Of a DNA stretch of 64,000 nucleotides, positions 22,027 to 34,165 are shown one piece after another. The first letter of the stretch is position 1. Each line of letters starts with the position of its first letter. The notes beneath the pieces are model-generated. The model was not told where the DNA came from. It did no database searches and was given only the letters and a program-made list of their open reading frames with translations. The stretch is from positions 1 through 64,000 of the forward strand of contig MEHQ01003415.1 of assembly GCA_008828725.1 (NCBI GenBank), in the 5' to 3' direction. Position numbers and translations under genes: made by a program. Origin of the DNA: Saccharina japonica (lineage: Eukaryota; Sar; Phaeophyceae; Laminariales; Laminariaceae).

Positions 22027-25000
22027 GGCCCTGATCCCCGCGCACGGTTTCAGGCAAAACGAACGAGGCAGATCGAAGTGGACGAAACAAAACGTTACAT
22101 TAACAAACATACCATGGTGTACGGTTTTCACGCCGCAAGCATTTCTTTTTTTCGGTCTTCCCTTTTACTTTCCAGCTCAAGTTGTAAACTATAAAATACC
22201 AGGCGTTACCTTCAGCAGCCTTCTGGACAAGCCGTGGTCGCAGCTTTTTGTTTATCCCCCGCCCCCCAGACATGCCTCCACTTCTATCGCGCAGACCACG
22301 ATGCTTATTGCGTTAACAACTCCGAGATAAAGCATTTCGTCCCCAAAATGTGAGCGCACCGCAGTTGGGAAATAACAGGGTCAAGTATAAGCTTTGTGCC
22401 CTGGTTGGCCGTTGGCAAGATGTGCTGACACGAAGCGCTCGAGGACAGCGCAAAAAACACAGCATGATGCATGTCCCGGCGCACTATATACGATGCCATA
22501 CCGGTATATATAGTACGAACTTGCAATGGCGTCTTCCCCCCGACCCTTTTACCTCACTGTCGCACTGCTGTTGGGCGAAGCGGGGGGACGAGAAACCACT
22601 TGAAGTACGCACAGCACCGCAAGCAGCGCTCGTGTAATCAGAGGGCCAAGCGGTGAGCAAGAAATACCTCATTTTTTGTTTTTGTTTTTTAATGTGCCAC
22701 CAAAAACTATGTGCCTGGTACTATGTACCACTCCAGCCGGGAAAACATAATCCTAGTTTAACCCCTTAAGAACTGGTCCCCCGTTATTGGGGACAAAATA
22801 CTTGGAATTAGTGTGGTATTTTTTTTAGTTCTGGATGGGTTAATAACCACATCAGAGTCGAAACGAGGGTTAGATTCCAGGTTAAGAGTGATGCTAAATG
22901 TTTATTTTGACGGCGCCAAAAAAGAAAGGACCCCTTTCGAGTTTTTTGCCTGAAGAGCCCGACCTACACCGTCCACTAACGTACACCAGTTGACGACAGG
23001 TACAAATAGCCTGCTGGTCGAGTTCATACAGCGGCGACAGCTACATACTTATATCATTGCAGTCGAGTGTCGTTTCCTCGTCCCACACTCCTGGATCCGA
23101 GGGAGCGCCCGTACCGGATTCTAACCTAGCCCCTCAGTCCGTTCGTAGCATAGGCTAGAGCGCTACGTAGAGCCTAGCCATCACGGGACGTGGACGCGGT
23201 TGATCGTACGAAATCACGAGAAAAAAAAACGCCCTACCCTGCAACCAAAAACAATCAAGGACTGCTTCGTACTATTCGGCACTCTCGTCGTTCACGGTCG
23301 CTGATCGTTGGCCTTCGCTGATCGTTGATGGTGGTCGAAGATGTATAGTGACGACAGATCAGGCTCGCGGCGGACGGAGAATGACGGGTCTGGGCCGTGG
23401 CGGATTGCTGCTACGGTTATAGATATTGGGACGAAAATCCAACGTCGCTGTTGTCACGAAAACGCCTGGTTCGTAGTATCGAAAACTAGATATTTCTCTG
23501 GCTTTTAGCTTTTTGCCCCCCCGATCGTTGATCGTGGCTGATCGTTGATCTCGCTGATAGGTTGACTGACCATTGGTCATCGGTTCCACGAACCGTCAGG
23601 TGTGAACTACTCGTAGGAACCATGGAAATATCAACATAGGCATTACCACTCTAATACTACCAGTACGAGTACGACCGTGGGCCCGTACTGTCTGTCTCCC
23701 GCCTAAGGTCTATATCGGGCGATATGGATAATGCTAATGTATTTTACATGGTACAGCATAGGTACAGTAGCGTATATACCGGCATTAAGAATCCTCCCAC
23801 TTCAGGCTTCAGGCCTTCCAACAGGTTCGGAATAATGTTTGTATTTTGATCACGAACAGAAGTATTCATAGCTTGCACACGTAAATAGCCGATAAGAGAG
23901 CTATATGACATACACATTCCGAAGGAGTCGCTTGTAACCTGGAACGCATCGTGAGGATTGCTCGAGGATGATGCCACCACCACCATGTGGATTGCTTCCG
24001 GGCGGCCTTCGTCTTCCACGACTGCTGACTGCCCTATATATTTAATAGATTGACAGCAGTTCGTACGCGATACAAGGCGAACCTTCCTGCTCACATCGGA
24101 CGGGATGTGTCTTCTTCAGTACACCCACACCCGTCGAGTCCGTGGATGGTTACTGCCAGTCTCAGCGCTGCATTGTCAGCTGATATCATCGTCGTCAAGC
24201 AATATCGGCATATATATCTCTGTATACGAACAGGGACACTGCTGCTGCTATTCATACAACTGCTGCTATAATTGCCGATTGCCGAGCACTGCTGCTGTAA
24301 CTCGCATACTAAGCACGAGTGTTATGGGCGTCGGGGGGGGCGTCCGGTTCTGGGGCTGCCCTTTGCGACAGGGTCGCCGAGCTACGTCGGTGTGGGTGGT
24401 GCGCCGAAAAATGGCAGCCGGCTCCTACGGGATAGCCGTGCGGCGACGCTGCCGGGAAGCGCTACCTGTACGTAGAGTTGGAAACCCAGAACCGGACCCC
24501 CCCCAACCCCCAGAGTACTCGTGCTTACCAGGTGCAGCAGCAGTACTCGTAGTGTACAAAGAGTATGCTATGATGCATATTCTATGCTGTCGCCGTGAGA
24601 GTCGTGAGAGTGCGAGAATATGTACCGGTGCCTATACGAGAGGTATACGAAAACATTCGAGCGATTTGACGACTCGAAACTGATCTCGACATAAACTCGT
24701 ATGTATAAACTTGAAGCGGTTGCACATACAGCAGCAGCCGAGAACGATGACACGTGGGATGCTTTCGGGTGGCCTCCGTCTTGCCGACTGCTGTCTGCCC
24801 TACCAGGCATTAAATACCGACAGCAGCACAGCAGTATATACCTGGTACATATAAAAAAATACCTCTCTGGACGGTTTTGCAAGGATCGTTGGGGTATAAA
24901 TATGAACACCATACGGTCCTTACATTTCCGCCCACAGCGGCAGTGGTATTCGTTCCGTCCTGCTCACATCGGACGGGTTTTCTTCGGTCATACTGCTGTG

Positions 25001-25603
25001 TGTTGTACGTACGTATACAGCAAACAGTAGAGCGCGCAATCATCGTCGCCTCGTAGTGTCGATATCACTATATAGACGAACAGGAACACTGCTGCTGCTG
25101 CTGCTGCTGCTGCGATTGCTGGGTGCACCCTCGCATGATAGGACCTTGTGTATACTGCTGGCTGTAGCACGAGTACCTGCGAGTGCTTATAATATGAGAA
25201 CGAACTCATAATATGAGAACGAGTCTACGAGTACCAGTATGTTACTATGCATATCAAAATCGCAGGAGCACGAAATTATACCGGTGCTCCATTGTGCGAG
25301 TAGGTTCGAGGGATTTGACGGCTCGAAAACGATCTCGGTAGAAATTTAAAGCGGTTGCAACAGGCGACGCTTCGCAGATCCGTGGCCGACGAGGCAACCC
25401 GCGGACAAACGAGCCACCAGAGCAGGCACTGCCTGGCAAGATGGCACATTGATCCACTGAAAGTAAACACGCATGTGAGGAGGGGACGAAGCTTCCCGAA
25501 GCCCCATCCTATAGGTAGACTGCCGTCCGTTCAAAGGTCCAGCTCGAGTTTCAATACGCAAACCAGAAAAAAACGCATCGCGCATCGCCGTCCAAAAACT
25601 CAC
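22027..25603. other. intergenic stretch with a diverged tandem duplication
   Basis: No exon with family resemblance was found. 22027-22130 should include the 5' UTR and promoter of the minus-strand LARP6-like gene. The GATCGTTGATC-type short repeats at 23280-23560 and the duplication at 23970-25370 are the visible structure. The frame at 24105-24683 is open but has no recognisable domain. Confidence 0.55.
23970..25370. repeat. diverged tandem duplication, unit about 750 bp
   Basis: Landmarks recur in the same order about 650-800 bp apart: GGCGGCCTTCGTCTT and GGTGGCCTCCGTCTT; TCCTGCTCACATCGGACGGG twice (near 24087 and 24958); ACGAACAGG-ACACTGCTGCTG twice (near 24228 and 25076); GATTTGACG-CTCGAAA twice (near 24662 and 25313). 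The copies differ by many substitutions and indels, so the duplication is old. Confidence 0.7.
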
Positions 25604-25704
25604 GTGCACCCACCCTTCCGAACGGATTTCTCCGCTGGAAGCGAGGCCGCCCCGACCATAGTCCCCGCAGAGGGAGATAATGTGGCGTCAGCTCCCATGT
25701 CCAT
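25604..25704 (-). CDS. possible first exon of an unidentified minus-strand gene
   Basis: An ATG at 25704 opens 33 codons of Ala/Ser/Gly-rich sequence (MDMGADATLSPSAG start) ending at a good donor (GTGCAC then GTGAGT). Its composition resembles the N-terminal exon of the LARP6-like gene. A plausible acceptor (ACTTTCAG near 25471) follows, but the sequence beyond it shows no family resemblance. The gene is therefore unidentified. It lies head-to-head with the plus-strand gene at 25875, with 170 bp between the two start codons. This may be chance. Confidence 0.3.
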
Positions 25705-25874
25705 CGTAGATCGGCACAGGGCACGCGGCGGTGTGAGCCGATACTAACGTTGGTAAATTATCCCCGTTTACGCAGGCCAACCTGATGCAATGGAACTCCA
25801 TTCTCACAATCACAGCGTGTTTCCTGCCGGGGAGCTGACATCAACACAACCGTGCGAGGCAAGCTGGCGAAAAT

Positions 25875-28800
25875 ATGGCTACCTTGAGGAGGCCGGTTGC
25901 TATCATGGCGTCGTCGTTGTTCGCCGCTAGCTTGACGCTCAGCCAGGGCTTTTTCGTTGGGCCGGCGCTCGGGGTTGGCGCTGGTGCCCTCTGTTCGTCG
26001 AACGCGAGGCGGTTATCGTCTCGATGTCGCTGTGAGCGCGAGGCCACTCAGCAGGTGAATAGTCTACGTATCAGGTGTTTCTCTCGCGGCTCGCTTCTCG
26101 CTTCGATCCCAAGCACCTACAGCAGTAACTGCTGTGGACGTATCGTTCGCCCCTCGTGCAGTTAGAGTCAGCAGTAGCGGCGTGACGATGAATTACTCGT
26201 CTTCGTTGCGTGGTGTTTGCTGATACAGCAGTAGATTACTGCGTCGATGAACCGCTGCCGCACGCTACATCGACCTCATGTCAAGCTACATATGATATGT
26301 ACGTACAAGCAGTACGAGTTGTCGCAGTTGTCGTGGTCTCAGAGGGCTGGGTAAGAGCAGTATCGCAGCAGTGCACTCACCTTGTGAGTCGGGGGTTCGA
26401 GGTTAAAACATTTACCGTCCCTGGTATCGTGGAATCTATCGACATGCACTCATATGACGGACGCACCCATGACGAGGGGCCATAGTAAATAGGACCTACG
26501 GTGTATACAAGAATACAAACATTTACATTTTCTATTGAACAGTATTTGGTCCTATTTACTATGGTCCCCCGTAGAATAGCCGAAATAGTTTACCTCGGTA
26601 CCCTGGTAACTGTTATCTCGTGTCGTTTGTCAGTTGTAGTATACCAGGTACCAGGTATCTAATACGACTGTCGTACAAATAATACCTCTCGCGGTATGCA
26701 TCCAATCCATATTGTAATCAAGATGTTCCGAAGTATTTAACACGAAAAAACTGATGTGCAGAGGCGTAAACTACAAACTACTGCTGTAGAGACCACGGAC
26801 TGTACGTACGTATATAGGACGAAACATGACAAACTTCAACAGGAGAAAAAGACAAAATACAAGATACCACCGCCGTCGGCGTGAAGTAAAACTCGCTTCT
26901 CGTAGCCTACTGCTCGAGGGTTTTTCAGCCGTTCGTACGAGTATAACATGTATATATATGACAAGAAAAACACCGACGTCACCCAAACCGCCTGCCGCGG
27001 GGAGGAAGGAGCATGGGCAAGGTATATTTTGATATGGCGATTTCTAAACACTCGTACACAGATACAGCAGTGCAGCACTTATCGGGTGTCTGGCAAATTT
27101 CAACTCGCGGCCAATCTCAACGATGGGTCCGTAAGGCGTATCATGGGGTGACTGTTGTACTACTCTGTACGTACTTTGATTGGATGCAAATTGCGCTAGT
27201 TTTTCCGCCCGCTCACGCAGCAGCAGCAACAGCAGCTCACCACCCCAAGACCGGGGTCACAGATAGACGCAGTATGTAGTCGATGGATTCGATGGATAAT
27301 GGTGGGTGATCCGCAAAGAAGCTGGCGCTTGCAGTTTTGCACGCGGCTCTTATTTGTTTCGGTGGCAGGCGGCTCATGCTGTCGGAAACGACTTGCCCCC
27401 CCCCCCCTGCATCATGAAGGGGGCAGTGCAGCAATGTAGCGGTTAGAGCGGCAGCGGGCTCGCCTTAATATATTCAAAGCGATAACTGGTTTTCAATGGA
27501 TGCAGGACAAGTCGACACCGTAATGGTTGTGTCTTTTTTTTTATTATTATATTTCCGCATTAAATTCTGTGGTGATCATATGTTCCTTCTTGATTGAGCT
27601 GCGGCCCCTCTTCAGACTAAAAGCGGAAGGGGTCGCCCTCCTCATTGCGACCCTCTATTGGTGATGTTGACTTTTCCACTTTTATTTTTACCTTCACATA
27701 GCGTGTAGAGGGGAGCGGAGGGCTCCAGACTATCTGTTTTTGACTGGCTTTGATCGCTTTGCGGACCCTTCGGGTTCCACTTTTATTTCAGTGTACCTTT
27801 TTTGGGTAAGTTAGCCTGTGACCACGGGAATCGACCGTGTCAAGTGTTGGATTAGTACGGACAGATGGAGGTACTGGATAAAGAGACCGGCACGGTTTTT
27901 AATGTGAAGACAACAACAACAACAACAACAATTAATAGCACGGGATGCATTATGGAGTTTTTTTAGCGCGGGCCTTATTGCTTTGGGGTATTCTTCTGTG
28001 GGCATTAGTTATTACATAACACCTGGTTCAGACGTTGACAACCCAACTGGCGAACATGCAAGGTCTCGAATCTCGTATATACTACATACGATGGGTGCTG
28101 CTTCGGTTCATCTCGTCTTTACCAGTGGTGTCCGTTACCGACTACGACCTGGGCATCGTCTCTGCCAATCTTGCCAACGACTTCTGTTTTTATGCAATTT
28201 CTTTTTTTTTGAAGGGGGGGCTCACAATGCGGGGCATCCACAAGAAGGGCAAGAACGGGCCGGGCCTCACCGGAATTCAACGGGTTCTGAACACCCGGGA
28301 GCGTGTCCAGGAAGTGGAAGACCCGTGCAAGGTGACCGATTGCGTCTTGGGATTAAAAGCTCAAGCTTGCTGTGTGTCATACTGCACCTTAACAAAACCC
28401 CACACTAGTGTCGGAAATCGCCGTACGAACAGAGGAAGGTGCTTTGTCGTGTCTCGCCAATGGTCGACTCGCTGTGTCTACTGCAGTAGAGGAGGGGTGG
28501 CAGGCAATTTGACCTGCAGACACTGCTGTTTGGCGAAAGTGGTGATGCCCGCACAATACGCTGTACATCTACGAAGCATGGAGTATGTAAGGCACCGTAC
28601 AGCAGGGGGTAAAGTGTATTGCCAACACTGCTGTACCTATCGTAGCTGTTGTGGTGTGTCGCTTTGTTCTTCCCTCTCTCTGTCGCACTGCGCAACCGCC
28701 CCGGCCCTGACGTCCCCTCCCGTACGCTTCACCTTGCGCGCACCCAAACCAAAAACTTGGTCTATGTTACAAACAGCGTGGCAATGTGGCGTCCCCCCTG

Positions 28801-29931
28801 CTTCCATGTAGCTATACTACACAACCACGGCATTTATCGTCACTAAAATGTGGAGGATTTACAGCCATACGGTGCCACAAATGTTAACGTAGCCACACAT
28901 ATTAAGTTTTGCCGATAAGCATGAGATTTGACGACATGGCAGGCGAATCGTTTCGTGACTTCAACTACCGGGCCATGCAGTGTCGTAGTAACGTCTCGTC
29001 TCCCATGCCGCTTCTCCTGTTCGGCTTTTTGTCGTGCCCCTCCGGCAGGTGATGATATCAAATTTAGACTACAGTTTGACCGAGGAAGATGTGAAGGTCT
29101 TCTGCAGCTCTGCAGGGCCAGTTACAGCAGTGAAGCTGATCAAGAAACGCTACGCGAAAACGTCCAAGGGGTGAGCAGTAAAACTATTGCCACTCCCGCG
29201 CTACGTAGCGGGCTGATGGCACCCTTTTTTTCTCGCCGGTACAGTATGTGCCGATTTGCACGGCGTGACCTTTCGCTATCTGCACTACGACTCTTATCCT
29301 TGTTGACCCTGTCCGTATGAGGGGGAAGCACACTACTCCAAGGGGTGCTATAAAGGTGGGAGTGCTTCTCCGTTGCCACTCACTGTTGCTTGCCGAGGTA
29401 GTCCTTATTCCCCTCGGGCCCACAACGGTACTGCCGATGTAATCCTTTTCAAACACGTCTTGCGACCCACGTGCCTATTTTTTGCGCGCTTTAACGGACC
29501 ATTTTCTTCGCACTTCCCCACATTCGCTCGCGTTTTTGTGGTCTCGCGCGTTTGCTTTTTATTTTTTGTTTTTGGTCAGGTTTGGCTTCGTGGACTTTGA
29601 ACAGCCGTTGACGGCGACGATCGCTCTAGAAGAGCTCAACGGAAAGGAGTTCCACGGGCGCATAGTAGAATTAAAACCCGCCATCACGACAAGGGAAAAG
29701 CGAATCCAGGAGGCGACGGGGGATTGGGAGCAGCGGTCTCTGGAGAAGGAGAGGCGTTCTGCGGAAGGATACTCCGACGAAGACGAAGGCGAGAAGAAGG
29801 GGGAGAGCAAGGCGAAGGCGGTGGTGCCCCGCTCTAAGGACGGCACCATAAACACCACGGACGAGTTCTTCGATTTTGTTGGCCGTAGAGTGAAGCCGAA
29901 ACCGCAAGTTCTCGTAGAAGAGCCTGAATGA
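25875..29931 (+). CDS. single-RRM RNA-binding protein, probably plastid-targeted
   Basis: Proposed exons 25875-26054, 28215-28331, 29049-29170 and 29580-29931 give 256 aa; all introns are GT-AG and phases agree. The RRM spans the last three exons: beta-1 VMISNLDY, helix LTEEDVKVF, RNP1-like KGFGFVDF, then LNGKEFHGRIVELKPA. A charged Glu/Lys/Arg C-terminal region ends in VEEPE. Exon 1 is a 60-aa presequence: a hydrophobic signal segment (VAIMASSLFAASLTLSQG), then FF at the likely cleavage site, then a Ser/Arg-rich transit-like stretch. That is the bipartite layout of heterokont plastid proteins. The RRM exons are secure. The join of exon 1 to 28215 across a 2.2-kb intron is inference; the alternative is a 192-aa protein starting at the ATG at 28227. 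An RRM protein in the plastid would fit a role in organelle RNA processing or stability, but nothing here shows its target. Confidence 0.7.
26478..26565. repeat. short foldback element with 17-18 bp inverted ends
   Basis: GCCATAGTAAATAGGACC on the left is mirrored by GGTCCTATTTACTATGG on the right around about 50 bp of AT-rich DNA. Total length is under 90 bp. It lies in the proposed first intron of the RRM gene. It resembles a minimal MITE; no target duplication is clear. Confidence 0.6.
27657..27931 (+). mobile_element. SINE-like element, copy 2, with (CAA)n tail
   Basis: About 275 bp, near-identical to 12923-13194, sharing both ends (ATTGGTGATG start, CAACAACAA tail). The two loci are 15 kb apart in unrelated flanks, which supports independent insertion. 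It lies in the long first intron proposed for the RRM gene, in the sense orientation. Confidence 0.65.
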
Positions 29932-32807
29932 AACTCTAATCTTCCTACTAGAGTTTCGTAAAAGCCGGCTGTTTTTATATTATGAAAGTTTGAAATGCAC
30001 CTCTGTTGCGAGATCGGGAGTTTCAGGCGCCGTTTGGGGGAGGAAACAGTTTGGTCGTCGTGGGGTAACGCCATGAGAGCCAAGTTGATTGGGCAGAGAC
30101 GACGAGCTCTTCCGCCGTTAAGGGCACTCTGTCATGGGGTATGGTACGGGTTTGGCAAATTGTTCGGCGGCTATGCCCCACCTGCCACCTATTTGCCTAC
30201 CTCTATGTACGGCACTCAGGACCGCCTATTTTTGGGGAGGCTACCTTAACCTTGAGTTCCAGGGCACCCAGTATCATATTGGCGAAGGGCGCACCAGAAA
30301 GATTGCCAAGCATCCCAGAGCGCAACATGGAAACCCCCGACAAAATCCTGGAGCACGTTGTCCAAGCATGTCTTCAAATTTGAAAGGAATCCACAACCAA
30401 GAAGTTTACCATACGAAGCCTTTTAGAGCTCTGTATCTGGATAGCTAGACGTAGACCTTGTTTTTTCTGTGCAGATCACAAAAGGGGGCTATCGTCGTCA
30501 TCTTTAGATTGAAGAGGGCGAGCATATAGCGCAGTGCTTGTGATGTCCGTCTCGGCTCTTCCTGAGAGTGTTTATAGATTATCGCTCGGTCCCGTACTTT
30601 GGACTCAAGTCGTTGCAGCTTCCGACCGTGCCTATCATGTAGGCCTAGGCGTAGGCCGGTTACGTGCGTATACGATTTCCCGGTAATTATAACACACACA
30701 ACCCACAATTAGGCAAGGGTTTGGAGCGGGCGGACCAACAGGGGCGATAAACGAGGCCTTCAGCACTTCCGTAGGTATGTTTGTGGCCTTGTACAATTTT
30801 TCCCGGTGCCAAGGATGAATCCCATGTGCAACATCAGCTCGAAGAAGACGACGGCACCAGCATCGTCCTTAGCTGGCGTTGCAGGAATTCGAATGGGCGA
30901 AGGGTAACCCAGCATGCTGCCAAGGACCTTCTGGTGTTCCCGAGATGTGCGCGCCCCCTTTTAAACTCGTACGGTCACTGCGGTGGACGGAGAAGGCATA
31001 TCGGCCTTTGGATAATCGGTTTTGGCCCACTTCTACGAAGCAGAGGGATTGGCGCACGGTACTTGATTCCTGCTTCTGATTTGTTGGGGATCCTTTGTAC
31101 TGTAAGTCTACCTCGAACACCTCCCATAGCCCCATACATTTCGCCGGCAACGTCGCGACGCGCTGGTTACGTGACCGCTTCCTACACCTGCACCCTGCAC
31201 CCACAGGGCAAGACACACTCCCTAGAGTGTCTGCACATCTATCTCTGGATAATGGACGATATCGCGCAGAATGATAGCGTCCCGACTCGGGTTCCCGAGC
31301 GCGTAAATAGTGTACCCAAGCGGGACCGCGAGCACCAATGTATTTCTTGCTGGCCGTTCGCTGATCCCTACCTCGTATTCTATTCCACACGTGGAACACT
31401 TGTGGTCTCAGGAACGGAATCAGATAATCTGTCTGCCTGTCCGATGAGAATCAGTCTGGGGTACCCCACGGCCGAATTTATTTCAAAACTGCTACGCCCC
31501 TACCGCACGCAACAGGTCGGTAGCCCTCGAGGAGGCGATCGTCATGGTCCAAACCATACCTAATGGGGTGCCCTGTGTGTGAAGTAGTTAGGGTTGGCTT
31601 CCAGTAAGTGCCTAGGTCACACATCCACCAACACGGCGTAGTTGCAGAAGCCGAAACACTCTCCCTTTCGATTGTCTAGCTCGTCTAAGTACGAGGCCCA
31701 AGGTCTATTCACCTCAAACTGCGAATTGGACTTAGAGTTTTGTGGAATGTCGAAATCCATCGTTCGGAACCCAGCGCTCACCGCATATTACTGGCTGGGA
31801 TCGATCAGGCGAGCCTTCTAACTCGTAGCTACCACAGGGTCGCTTTCTTCCGCTCCACCCCTTCCTCCTCCCGTCGCCTCTCCCTCCGCTTCCGTCCCTC
31901 CTCTCCGCGCCCCTCGCCCCATCACGCCCACTTCCTCCCTCCCACAACTCTGTAGACCTCTCTTTCGCATGATAGCTAATCACACTTGACCGCCCAGAAC
32001 ACACCAGACTCCATCACCCTGAACCTCTCACGACGCTAATGACAGACACAATAACTACTAAAAGTCTGGTAATTTACAAACACTCGGCGACCCGTAGACT
32101 CCCTTCGACAGCTGAAGGTTACCGTCCTTGACCTGACACAATGTGGACCTGTACTTATGTCCTTGGCGAAATTGATCAAAACATTAATCAAAAAGGTCGC
32201 GCGCACGTCATGAGCGAGATAGTATACAAGTTTATGAGATGCTAGCTTATCTGACACGTTTATCGCAGAGGCTCTAGCCTACAATTGCAGTGTTATTTGT
32301 TCTGCGACTGGCGACAGTGCCCGGCCAGCTAGATAAATATAACCGCGTACGTATGACGACACCAGGTAGAAGGTTGTGTCTTTCATAAGTGTGTGTGTGT
32401 TCTTCACATTAAACCTCCCTTTCTACCCGTCGACATCCAGCACACCCAGTGTCCGTGCCGATTCTTCATCCTAAAAAGGTACCAGTTCTGTGGTCACAAA
32501 ACTACGACACAGAGATACTACGCTCAGTGCAGTAAGCAGAGCAGACAATGAAGCAGAGCAGACAATGCAATGCCATACACGACAGGCAAGCCCATCAGCG
32601 CGCCGTCTATGCAATACCCACCTTCTTGACAAGACCACGCAATAAGCTTAACCAGGATTTTGGCGTAATTAAACACTTCCGAGCCCGTAAACCCCCATGA
32701 CAGCGGGAAAGAGTTTACCACCTGTCACTATATCTATCATAGTGGAATGTCCTTCTTGATTTGGACGAACTTGTCAAAACCTTATCATAAAGGCCCGCGT
32801 TTAGTAA

Positions 32808-33055
32808 GACGCATGCTACGATAGAGGTGCACCATGTTTTTTCTAAGCTCCTCGCTTAAAGGNCGTCATACCTCACCGAAAAAAATGATTGTTGGAGGAA
32901 AATAAAAGTGCTGCCGGATGCGAAATCTCATGACCGAAGTATAGTCTAAAACTATTCGTCACAAAAATGAAAGTCCGACGAATTGGGTTAAGAAGCCGAT
33001 CGTTCTAGAAAAACGAATAAGCCAAAAAGAAGCTCCTCTACCGTCAGCACGCGTC
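32808..33055. mobile_element. MITE family M, copy 2
   Basis: Ends GACGCATGCTACGATAGAGG and CAGCACGCGTC are inverted. The interior shares GAAAGTCCGACGAATTGGG and CATACCTCACCGAAAA with copies 1 and 3. Length is 248 bp, with one N inside. No matching target duplication is visible, so the flanks may have changed. Confidence 0.8.
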
Positions 33056-33611
33056 ATACGAACCCACACTAACTTCAGTATAATAGCTGTCGACTTCCTT
33101 ATTTCCCCCAATGTTTAGGCTGAGTTTCTTGTGGGGCACTTTCTTATGAGAGGGCCGGTAGTGTATCGCTGTCGCTGTCCGGTGTGTGGCGTTTAAGGGC
33201 TTCCTCCGTCCACCCAAGCGAAGCTGAGAGTAACAGCTTCCTAGCCTGGGCTTCAAAAAATAACAGAGGTGTAGGCGAGCGTGCAGGTGACGATGCACGC
33301 CGTCGCTCTCAGCTTACTCTCCTCGGTACTTGTCAGCCGGGTGTTCTGTGGGATGTCGCGTTATTCCGACCTCATTCACATTTCGAGAACATACGGAACA
33401 TACGCGGTTTCACCCGATAGAACGTGAAGCCGTATTTCCACTTCAAATCGGAAACAAATCGATTCGGTTCATAAAAAACATAAATTTGAAATCGATACGA
33501 TTTGAAACTTGCCTTCTTCAATCTCGCACCCTGAGGGCCGCAGACAAGGAGAAACGAAACGAAAAAACGAAATCAAAGCGAAAAAATAAATATACCTGGT
33601 ATACATATGTA

Positions 33612-33740
33612 TATAACCGGTCGCCCCGGTGGGCTAGCAGGTAACCACGAAGCCTGTAAGCTTCAAGATCGCGAGTTCGAGCCCCGCCGAGTGCATACAA
33701 ATTCTGTGGTCCAATGTGAAACAGAGAAAAACCAAAACAA
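33612..33740 (+). mobile_element. candidate tRNA-derived SINE head
   Basis: A box-like (TGGGCTAGCAGG) and B box-like (GAGTTCGAGCCCC) promoter motifs lie about 35 bp apart. Between them GAAGC and GCTTC can pair as an anticodon stem around CTGTAA, and GCGAG and CCCGC can form most of a T stem. The acceptor stem does not pair and no CCA-type end is present, so a working tRNA gene is unlikely. The tail (AATTCTGTGGTCC onwards, then A-rich) fits a SINE body. Confidence 0.45.
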
Positions 33741-33999
33741 AATAAACGCAAATGAATGGGTAAACAAGTGAGATGCGAAACGTACCGGGTACGAGTACAA
33801 GACGACACGAGCCGAACGAAAAATAAGAAAAAAAGACAATGCAAAAAACGAAGTATGAAATTAAACAGAATAATTAGAGTAATTTTTAAATCGAAAAATA
33901 TGATAACATCAATATATAATATGGTAAAAGGTTCCCCTCCGGGACGTGCCTGGGGAGTGACGCAAGGATGTCTCGAAAAGTTAGCACAGATGCTCCGAG

Positions 34000-34165
34000 T
34001 ACCTTGGAGTAAAGTAAGATGTATTGGAGATAAAATACTTCAGGTACTTCGTGTACTCGGAGTATTTCGGGGTTCGATACTCCGGGATACTGCTCGTACT
34101 CGGAGTATTTCGGTTATGAACACTCTCGATACTGCTTGTACTCCGAGTATCTGGGGCTTCAGTAC
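34000..34165. repeat. GTACTCGGAGTATTTCGG degenerate repeats
   Basis: CTCGGAGTATTTCGG, CTCCGAGTATCTGGG and CTCCGAGTACCTTGG variants recur about every 35-60 bp. The core ACTCCGAGT is close to palindromic. No gene overlaps. Confidence 0.5.

Noticed and set aside
26330-26420. tRNA-like sequence (GGGTAAGAGCAG, then GGGGGTTCGAGG)
   Set aside because: Box-like motifs are present but neither the T stem nor the acceptor stem pairs; too weak to call a tRNA or SINE.
30781-31563. 260-codon plus-strand frame
   Set aside because: Overlapped by a 176-codon antisense frame; no recognisable domain, no splice context. Kept only as a note in the unassigned stretch.
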